Positions 29,688-37,432 of a stretch of 64,000 nucleotides of DNA are shown piece after piece. The stretch is taken from NCBI RefSeq assembly GCF_001314995.1, contig NZ_CP012938.1:4588001-4652000 (forward strand), given 5' to 3'. The first letter of the stretch is position 1. Each line of letters begins with the position of its first letter. Source of the stretch: Bacteroides ovatus (lineage in GTDB: Bacteria; Bacteroidota; Bacteroidia; Bacteroidales; Bacteroidaceae). The notes beneath the pieces were generated by a model. The model was not told the DNA's origin. It searched no databases and worked only from the letters and a program-made list of their open reading frames with translations. Position numbers and translations under genes: made by a program.

Positions 29688-31493
29688 GTGCCTGATTTTT
29701 CGTACCTTTATATCATGATTGATGAAAGAGCATACGAGTTACTTTGCTGCCAGCTGGGTCTGGCGAATGAGGAAAAGGCAGGTCTTCGCAAACAGAATAA
29801 AGAATTGATTGCGAGGCTTGAGTCTATTGAAGAATCCAACAGGGAGAACTCTAAAAATCTGATAGATACCATCAATGATCTCAAAGATACCATCGAAAAG
29901 CAGTCAACCACGGTTGAACATTACAGGAAAGAAATGGAACTTATGAGAAAGCAGCTTGAAGCAAAGGATGAGGTGAACAGGATGCTGGCAAACGAGATCT
30001 CCAATCTCAGACTTCAGCTTGAGGACAGCAGGAAACACCGTTTCGGCCGTACTTCCGAGCAAAGAAGGCTGTTGAACAACCGTAATCTCGACAAGTCCGC
30101 TCTGGAACAATCCGAGTATGACGGTTCTGACAGGAAGGATGATAATAATAAGACCGATGATAACGAAACCGGCAGCAATACCTCTTCCGGCAACATACCT
30201 GCCCAGAACAGCAAACCTTCAAGGAGAAAGGAAACCGCACCACGTGCCGGGAAAACAAAATTGAAAGTTGACAAGGTGGTAGTACATGAAGTGGACGAGT
30301 ATTACACGCTTCCAGAAGGGGGACGGTTTATGAACCGCAACGGTATGCCTGATGTGTGGGAATACAGGGTCATAGAACATGTAAGGGCTTATAACGTGGA
30401 GCATGTTTACAAGGTGGCAAGGGTAAAGCTTGCGGACGGCACTTTCACAAGCACCATGGAACATCCGCTGAAAAACCTTGGAGGTATCTTCTCTCCTGAA
30501 CTGCTTGCCCGTCTGCTTTGTCTGAAATATGACTTCAGCATGCCTGAGAACAGACAGATAAGACTGCTTGCAAGAGAGGGTATCCACATAAGCAATACCA
30601 CGCTGAACAGCTATATCCATAACGGAATCGCCAAACTAAGGGAGTTCATGGAAGATGTCTTCAAGGAGTTTGTACAGAGAGCTAATTACCTTATGGTTGA
30701 TGAGACTACTGAGCTTGTTGGAGTGGAAACAAAGGAAGGTAAGGCTTACAGGAGAAAGTACTTATGGGCTTTCTTTGCCAAGCATATTAAGATGGTCTAT
30801 TATCACTATAATAACGGCAGCAGGTCGTCCGATGCGGCAAAATCATTCCTGGAATATTTTATGGGAACCATATCCACTGACGGATATACGGTTTACAGGA
30901 TGTTTGACGGAGACGACTCAAAGGTGCTTCATATAGGATGCTGGACGCATTGTAGAAGGTTGTGGGTTGATGCCCTGCCTTCAGACAGAACAGCGATGGA
31001 CATAATAGATCCTATCGGTGAGATGTTCAGAAATGAAGACCTGTTCCGTATGATGAAACTCAGCGGTGAGCAGATTAAGGAAAGAAGGCTTAAGCTAACA
31101 GGACCGATTCTTGAACGTATCCATCATAAGGTGGTCATTATGATGCAGGATGCGAAGATTATGGCTAACGAACTGATGAGAAAGGCCGTGAACTATACGA
31201 TAAACCAGTGGAAATCCTTGAGAAATATCCTCAAGGACGGTTCAGCAGAAATCTCGAACAACCTCTGTGAGCAAAGGATGAAACCTGTAAAGCTGCTGCT
31301 CAAGAACTGTATGAACGTTGGCAGTGAGGATGCGGCAGAAAACTCTGCATTCACCTTCTCTCTGATAGAAAGCTGTAAGTTGAACGGCATAGACCCTCAG
31401 AATTACCTGAAACACTTGTTTGAATGTATTCTTCATGGTAAGGACTGCGACAAGAAGGCTCTTCTGCCATGTTTCTATAAACCGGAATGTTAA
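29688..31493 (+). CDS. tnpC: IS66 DDE transposase TnpC
   Basis: 601 residues: an N-terminal coiled coil (about 20-130) with leucine-rich heptads, a Ser/Asn/Thr-rich linker, a zinc-finger-like region, and a DDE catalytic domain with VDETTELVG (first Asp), STDGYTVY (second Asp) and NNLCEQRMKPVKL (Glu). The C-terminal IS66 segment ends near LKHLFECI. Full length and uninterrupted, so the element may be active. The alternative upstream Met in MPDFSYLYIMIDERAYELL could be replaced by MIDERAYE at 29715. Confidence 0.95.
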   Translation: MPDFSYLYIMIDERAYELLCCQLGLANEEKAGLRKQNKELIARLESIEESNRENSKNLIDTINDLKDTIEKQSTTVEHYRKEMELMRKQLEAKDEVNRMLANEISNLRLQLEDSRKHRFGRTSEQRRLLNNRNLDKSALEQSEYDGSDRKDDNNKTDDNETGSNTSSGNIPAQNSKPSRRKETAPRAGKTKLKVDKVVVHEVDEYYTLPEGGRFMNRNGMPDVWEYRVIEHVRAYNVEHVYKVARVKLADGTFTSTMEHPLKNLGGIFSPELLARLLCLKYDFSMPENRQIRLLAREGIHISNTTLNSYIHNGIAKLREFMEDVFKEFVQRANYLMVDETTELVGVETKEGKAYRRKYLWAFFAKHIKMVYYHYNNGSRSSDAAKSFLEYFMGTISTDGYTVYRMFDGDDSKVLHIGCWTHCRRLWVDALPSDRTAMDIIDPIGEMFRNEDLFRMMKLSGEQIKERRLKLTGPILERIHHKVVIMMQDAKIMANELMRKAVNYTINQWKSLRNILKDGSAEISNNLCEQRMKPVKLLLKNCMNVGSEDAAENSAFTFSLIESCKLNGIDPQNYLKHLFECILHGKDCDKKALLPCFYKPEC

Positions 31494-31589
31494 AACAAAA
31501 ATATTTTCTTACGGGCATTTTTATTTTATCGGCTGAAAGACAGCCGATAAAATTGGCGTGGCGGAAAATAGTATGGTTACTTATATATA

Positions 31590-32178
31590 TTCCTTTTATT
31601 GAATATATATAGCATAATTCTTTATAAACATGTATTTTTTCCTACTATCGAAAACAAGTTTTGATATAATGAAACAAGTCGTTGGTTTAAAAGGAACATT
31701 TCCTACCTTTAAAAGAAACTACTTATTGGTTTAAAATAAACCACACTATGGACTCCTGAATGGGGTTCTAACATCTACTTTCCTTATTACCTTAAGCTAT
31801 CACACAATAACATTTCTCTGCAAAATAGCATAAAAAGATAGATAAATCATTCCAGAAAGTTTTATTTACGTCGAATTCATTCAACAAGAGTAATTATTCA
31901 ATCTATTTGATTTTTAATATCTTAAAATGTTGCTAGTTTTTATGTCATAAAAGAAATTACATGGATAAATGAAAAGAGAGAGAGGAAAAATATTCATTTT
32001 TTCAGATTAGTCCATTTCTCATCTTAGACTACCACTACATTTATCCATTAACTTTTTATTTATTAAAAGTCTGCTCATAAGTTAGAATTTTGTACTTTAT
32101 TTAATAGCCATAACAACACAAAGACAATACAGAGCAAAGATAATCATCTGTATTTCAAACAATTGATAAATGGCAGTT
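31590..32178. other. AT-rich intergenic stretch before cassette 4
   Basis: No gene is seen in about 590 bp. TTGGTTTAAAA occurs twice (31682-31692 and 31726-31736), the second within GGTTTAAAATAAACC. Near the right end, ACAACACA (32113-32120) and ACAATAC (32124-32130) match elements found, in the same relation to the 71-bp repeat, upstream of the other silent copies. No consensus promoter pointing into cassette 4 was found. Confidence 0.5.
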
Positions 32179-32181
32179 TAG

Positions 32182-32793
32182 TCTGGACAGGACCCGGAAA
32201 ACCAACTTTGCACGGATGACTTCGCCGGACATTGGGCTCATAATGCCAATCTTTCCGTGAAAGCGATCATGGGAGTGGCCGGATACAGTGAAATGGCTCG
32301 GATGCTCGGATTGAATGATGTAGCTGAAAAATATGCTGTTATAGCTAAGAAAATGGCAGTGAAATGGGAAGAAATGGCGAATGAGGGCGACCACTATCGC
32401 TTGGCTTTCGACCGTAAGAATACCTGGAGCCAGAAGTATAATATGGTTTGGGACAAATTGTGGAACCTGAATTTATTTCCTAATAATGTAATTGGAAAAG
32501 AGCTCAATTATTATCTAACAAAACAGAATCCTTATGGACTCCCTTTGGATTCTCGTAAAGAATACACAAAATCCGACTGGATCATGTGGACGGCAGCTAT
32601 GTCATCAGATAAGGAAACCTTCCAGAAATTCTCTGATCCTGTCTATAAATATATCAATGAAACAGTATCTCGTGTACCTATCAGTGACTGGCACCACACA
32701 GACAGTGGAAAATGGGTGGGCTTCAGAGCCCGTTCGGTGATCGGAGGATACTGGATGAAGGTATTAATGGATAAAGTTCAAAACAATCAATAA
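32182..32793 (+). pseudogene. Silent 3' segment of glutaminase-A-like gene (cassette 4)
   Basis: Open frame equivalent to residues 639-840 of the complete protein, preceded by a Ser codon and TAG (32179-32181). The only start inside is a GTG at 32257. Orientation is opposite to the other three copies. Protein sequence is conserved to the end (KVQNNQ) and there is no frameshift, although the next gene of this cassette is frameshifted. Inversion between copies 3 and 4 would fuse it in frame to residues 1-638. Confidence 0.8.
32185..32255 (+). repeat. 71-bp identical repeat, copy 4 (inverted relative to copies 1-3)
   Basis: Identical to the other three copies but on the plus strand. With copy 3 (24909-24979) it bounds a segment of about 7.2 kb holding the 5' gene part, its control region, the recombinase and IS66. 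Confidence 0.9.
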
Positions 32794-32810
32794 TTTAAAT
32801 CTAGTGTATT

Positions 32811-34309
32811 ATGAAATGTAAAACTATGAAACATGGGAACATAGGGCTACAATGCATGATGTTGGTATTCATTTTGGCAGTCTGTTTTAGTAGCTGCAAA
32901 GATAGCAAAGACGATACATCAGCGCCTTATGATCCGAATCTGCCAGTAGAAGTGACGGATTTCACACCTAAATCGGGAGGTGGAAAGAAGAAAATGATAA
33001 TCTATGGTAGCAACTTTGGAATAGATTGTTCTATTATTTCTGTTAAGGTAGGTGGTAAAGAAGCCATTGTCATTAGTTCTAAAGGTACCAGTATCTACTG
33101 CTCCACGCCGGAGAGCTGTTTCGAAGGAACTGTAGAAATAAAGATAGGTGAACAAACTGTGATAGCATCTGAAAAATATCAGTACGAACCACAAATGGTA
33201 GTAACAGACTTATGTGGTGATGTAGATGAACTGGGAGAGGGAAATATTGTAGACACTGGTCCGTTTGACGATTGTGGAAAGATAGACTATCCTTTTTGGT
33301 TTTCTTTTGATCCCCAACATTCTAATATTCTTTATTTGTCTCAAAATAAAGGAAATCTGAGAGTGTTAGATTTGGAAAAGGAAATGATCTATACTAAGGA
33401 ACTAAATAATATCAACCGTGCAACTACTATTACATGGACTAATGATGGTGATATGATATTGGCTGCTCCCCAGAATGGTGGTGCTAAGAATAGAAACAAT
33501 ATTATTTTAAAGCGTGGAAGCAGTACAGACGGACAAGATTTCAAAGAGTCTGTTGGGTCGCTTTGGCGCGTGGTAATGCTTGTAACGGGTCTATGGTGCT
33601 TCCACAAACGGGAGAACTTTACTTCAATCATCGTGCAACAGGCAATGTGTACAGATATAATTTTGAAGAAAACGGCTATAATAACAATCCGGAAGTTCCT
33701 GGTGGAGCAGGGTTGAATGACTTTTTGGCATTTAGTGTACCTAATCAGACGGTTGACTTTAGTATGGTTCCTCATCCAACAGGTAAATATGTTTATATCA
33801 TCATGCATGAATCGCATTATATACTTCGTTCCAATTATGATGAGGAGACTAAAAAACTGGTAACTCCATATATTGTGTGCGGACAATCCGGTCAGGCTGA
33901 TTATAAGGATCTTGTAGGTATCAATGCACGCATCAATAAACCAGGTCAAGGTGTTTTCGTATTTAACGAGGAGTATAAGGCTGCTAATAAGGATGATTGG
34001 TATGACTTCTATTTCGCAGATAAAGAGAATCATTGTATTCGAATATTGACTCCGGATGGGGTGGTTTCTACGTTTGCCGGACGCGGTTCTGCCTCTGCAA
34101 GTAGCTATAAATGGGGTAAGCAAAATGGAGAAGTACGTGAGAGAGCTCGCTTTAATCAACCGGTAGCTTTGGCTTACGATGAGGTAACAAAGACTTTCTA
34201 TGTGGGTGATTCGGGAAATTATAAGATCCGGAAGATTGCTAAAGAACAGGCATCTGACGATTTAGTTGGAGAAGAATCTAATGACAATCAGGACCAAGAA
34301 AATCAATAA
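32811..34309 (+). pseudogene. IPT/TIG-NHL lipoprotein gene, frameshifted (cassette 4)
   Basis: The first frame (32811-33716) encodes the lipoprotein signal (CFSSC), the IPT/TIG domain and the first propeller part up to GQDFKES. The homologous sequence then continues in another frame from about 33555 to 34309 (ARGNACNGSM to the acidic C-terminus). Restoring one T after 33554 would give ESVWVALARGNAC, matching DASWTILTRGNAC of cassette 3. A 1-bp deletion in a silent copy is therefore likely; an assembly error is possible. If real, expressing this cassette would give a truncated protein and perhaps polar effects. Confidence 0.85.
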
Positions 34310-34321
34310 AAAGAAGAACAC

Positions 34322-37300
34322 ATGAGAATAAAAGAATTTATTACGATTTGTCTGTTATTAGTCTCTGTTTCCCTTTTTGCTCAAGAGAAGACTATTGAGG
34401 TAACGGGAGTTGTGACAGATATGAATAAAGAACCATTGGTTGGTGTCAATGTAACAGTGAAAGACAAACCTGGTTTAGGAGCGATAACAGATATCAACGG
34501 ACGTTACAAGATAAACATAGAGGAATTTTCTCGTTTGGTATTTTCGTATATTGGTTTTGATACACAAGAAATATTGGTGAAGCACCAAAATCTGGTCAAT
34601 GTGTCAATGAAAGAATCGGAGGCTAGAGAAATTGATGAAGTAGTAATTACGGGAACGGGTGCGCAGAAGAAATTGACTGTGACTGGTGCAGTGACGAATG
34701 TAGATGTAGAGGTGCTGAAATCAAATCCTACGGCGAATCTTTCTAATGCATTGGCCGGAAATGTATCAGGTGTCCTTGCCATGCAAACTTCCGGACAACC
34801 GGGTGTGAATACTTCTGAATTCTGGATTCGAGGTATATCCACTTTTGGTGCTAATAGCTCCGCATTAGTATTAGTTGATGGTTTTGAACGCGATTTAGAT
34901 GAAATCAATATTGAGTCTTTTACTGTATTGAAGGATGCTTCTACAACCGCGATTTATGGTTCTCGTGGCGCAAATGGTGTAGTGTTGATTACTACCAAGC
35001 ATGGTAAAGAAGGTAAGATTAAGATTAATGCTAAAGTGGAGACTTCTTATAATGCGCGTACCATCACACCGGAATTTGCAGATGGTTACAGTTATGCCAT
35101 GCTGATGAATGAAGCATGTATAACTCGTAATCAAGAGAGAATTTATCAGAATGACGAAATGGAAATTCTGCGATTGGGACTTGACCCGGATTTATATCCG
35201 AATGTAGACTGGATGGATGTCCTGTTGAAAGATGGAGCTATGACTTATCGTGCTAATCTGAATATGAGTGGCGGAGGTAGCACGGCGCGTTATTTTGTAT
35301 CGCTTAGTTATGTGAATGAAGAAGGTATGTACAAAACGGATGATGCCATGCGTAAGGATTATAATACTAATCCTAGTAGTCAACGTTGGAATTACCGTTT
35401 GAATACGGATATTGATGTAACGAAGACTACTCTTGTAAAAGTAGGCGTATCCGGTTCATTAAAGAAGCGTAATGCACCGGGGCAGGGCTCTAACGTATGG
35501 ACTTCATTGATGGGGCAGAGTCCAATCAGTATTCCTGTGATGTATTCTAATGGTTACATTCCTGCACACGGGAAAGAAGATAATCGCAATAATCCTTGGG
35601 TACTTGCTACACAGAGTGGTTATAAAGAAATCTGGAATAATAAAATTCAGACCAATATTTCTTTGGAACAAAAGTTGGATTTTATCACTAAAGGCCTGCG
35701 TTTTGAAGGACGTTTCGGGTTCGACACGAATAATCAGAGTGAAATAAACCGGATAAGAATGCCGGAAACATGGCGTGCCCAAAGAGATCGCAATGATGAG
35801 GGAAAGGTGATCTTCAACCAACAAAGTGCCGAAAAACCGATGGAGCAAACCAGTGCCTCTACTGGTGAACGCCGTGAATTCCTGGAAGCATTTTTACAAT
35901 ATAACCGTGCATTTCACGCGCATCATTTGAGTGGAACATTGAAATATAGTCAGGATGCTTATCGGACAACAGTTGATATTGGAACGGATGTAAAGAATGG
36001 GATTGCCAAACGTCACATGGGATTGGCCGGTCGGGTAAGTTACAACTGGAACTATCGCTATTTTGCTGACTTTAACTTTGGCTATAATGGTTCGGAAAAT
36101 TTTGCTGATGGACATCGTTTCGGCTTTTTCCCTGCGTTTTCTCTCGCTTGGAATATAGCAGAAGAAACGTTTATAAAGAAACATCTGAAATGGATGAATA
36201 TGTTCAAGTTACGTTATTCCTATGGCAAAGTGGGTAGCGATAAGCTTAAAATAGGTGATACAACATATCGTTTTCCCTATTTGTACACAATCAAGGATGA
36301 TGGAAATGGCTGGACTTGGAGTGATTACGGTTCTCCGGACAATGTGTATACAGGAATGCAGTATACGCAGCTGGCCTCCAACAATGTCACTTGGGAAATT
36401 GCGACCAAGCACGATGCAGGTGTGGATTTATCCTTATTCAATGACAAGTTTACGGCTACTGTAGATTATTTCCATGAACAGCGTGATGGTATCTATATGG
36501 AACGTAATTATCTACCTGGCATTGTGGGTGTAAATACTTATCCAAAAGCGAATGTGGGAAGTGTGCGGTCGAAAGGTTTTGACGGTAATTTTGCTTACAA
36601 GCAGAAAATAGGTAAAGTCAATCTGACTGTACGTGGTAACTTTACTTACAGTAAGAATGAGATTCTGGAGAAAGACGAAGAAAATGCAGTTTATCCCTAT
36701 CAAAAGGAGGCTGGTTACAGGGTTAATCAGGCGAAGGGATTAATTGCTTTGGGATTGTTTAAAGATTATGATGATATACGCAATAGCCCGCAGCAAACTA
36801 ACTGGGGGAAGGTGCAACCGGGTGACATTAAATATAAAGATGTCAATGGAGACGGAATTATTAATGGCAGTGATGAGGTAGCTATTGGTGCAACAACGAA
36901 GCCTAACTTGATTTATGGTTTTGGTATTTCTGCACAGTGGAAAGGCTTCGACTTCAATGCACACTTCCAAGGAGCAGGCAAGTCTTCGTTCTTCATTAAT
37001 GGCCCTACCGTATATGCCTTTAATGGTAGTCAGTGGGGAAATGTCCTGACGAATTTGGTGAAAGACCGCTATGTCGATGCGGAGACAGCTGCCACATTGG
37101 GTATTCCGGCTAATGAAAATCCTAATGCTTCGTATCCCCGGCTTAGTTATGGAGGGAACGATAATAACTATAGAGCTTCTACTTACTGGCTCAGGGATGG
37201 TTCTTATTTACGCTTGAAAACATTGGAAGTGGGTTATACATTACCGAAATCGATTGTGAACAAGATACGGTTTAACAAGATACGTGTCTTTTTCATTGGT

Positions 37301-37417
37301 ACCAACATCTTGACGTTTGCTAAATTTAAAGAATGGGACCCGGAAATGGGAAGTTCTAACGGAGAAAAATATCCGCTTGCTAAGACATTTACTTTGGGAT
37401 TAACTGTGAATATCTAA
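34322..37417 (+). CDS. SusC-like TonB-dependent transporter (cassette 4)
   Basis: 1031 residues with signal (VSLFAQ), carboxypeptidase-regulatory-like domain, plug (DEVVITGTGAQKK, SSALVLVDGFERDLDE) and barrel ending LGLTVNI. Compared with the cassette 2 and 3 proteins, three residues are missing in the conserved plug segment: NIEDIESF has become NIESF, probably by slippage between ATTGAG repeats. It lies 12 bp after the IPT/NHL pseudogene and 15 bp before SusD. No local promoter is evident, so it is predicted silent until the switch inverts. Confidence 0.93.
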   Translation: MRIKEFITICLLLVSVSLFAQEKTIEVTGVVTDMNKEPLVGVNVTVKDKPGLGAITDINGRYKINIEEFSRLVFSYIGFDTQEILVKHQNLVNVSMKESEAREIDEVVITGTGAQKKLTVTGAVTNVDVEVLKSNPTANLSNALAGNVSGVLAMQTSGQPGVNTSEFWIRGISTFGANSSALVLVDGFERDLDEINIESFTVLKDASTTAIYGSRGANGVVLITTKHGKEGKIKINAKVETSYNARTITPEFADGYSYAMLMNEACITRNQERIYQNDEMEILRLGLDPDLYPNVDWMDVLLKDGAMTYRANLNMSGGGSTARYFVSLSYVNEEGMYKTDDAMRKDYNTNPSSQRWNYRLNTDIDVTKTTLVKVGVSGSLKKRNAPGQGSNVWTSLMGQSPISIPVMYSNGYIPAHGKEDNRNNPWVLATQSGYKEIWNNKIQTNISLEQKLDFITKGLRFEGRFGFDTNNQSEINRIRMPETWRAQRDRNDEGKVIFNQQSAEKPMEQTSASTGERREFLEAFLQYNRAFHAHHLSGTLKYSQDAYRTTVDIGTDVKNGIAKRHMGLAGRVSYNWNYRYFADFNFGYNGSENFADGHRFGFFPAFSLAWNIAEETFIKKHLKWMNMFKLRYSYGKVGSDKLKIGDTTYRFPYLYTIKDDGNGWTWSDYGSPDNVYTGMQYTQLASNNVTWEIATKHDAGVDLSLFNDKFTATVDYFHEQRDGIYMERNYLPGIVGVNTYPKANVGSVRSKGFDGNFAYKQKIGKVNLTVRGNFTYSKNEILEKDEENAVYPYQKEAGYRVNQAKGLIALGLFKDYDDIRNSPQQTNWGKVQPGDIKYKDVNGDGIINGSDEVAIGATTKPNLIYGFGISAQWKGFDFNAHFQGAGKSSFFINGPTVYAFNGSQWGNVLTNLVKDRYVDAETAATLGIPANENPNASYPRLSYGGNDNNYRASTYWLRDGSYLRLKTLEVGYTLPKSIVNKIRFNKIRVFFIGTNILTFAKFKEWDPEMGSSNGEKYPLAKTFTLGLTVNI

Positions 37418-37432
37418 TTAAATGCATGAAAA

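Larger units (their letters stand above)
28834..31580 (+). mobile_element. IS66-family insertion sequence
   Basis: Terminal inverted repeats begin GTAACCATTCTATTTTCCGC at 28834 and, reversed, GTAACCATACTATTTTCCGC at 31580; they match at all but one position. A 9-bp AT repeat, TTATATATA, flanks both ends (28825-28833 and 31581-31589), consistent with target duplication, although IS66 usually makes 8 bp. It carries the three genes usual for IS66 and looks intact. It is inserted between the recombinase gene and the cassette 4 repeat. Confidence 0.92.

Noticed and set aside
27393..31580. Integrative conjugative element or prophage
   Set aside because: There is a recombinase and an IS66 but no mobilisation, conjugation, replication or phage genes; the recombinase is better explained by the repeats around it.
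4306..32255. 71-bp identity as mere conservation of the CTDDFAGHWAHN motif
   Set aside because: Protein conservation would not keep every third codon position identical in four copies while adjacent, equally conserved codons differ; recombination or gene conversion is needed.
33389..34159. Long open frame on the minus strand opposite the cassette 4 IPT/NHL pseudogene
   Set aside because: It is antisense to clear homologous coding sequence, has no signal or domain I recognise, and its frame follows the codon pattern of the plus-strand gene.
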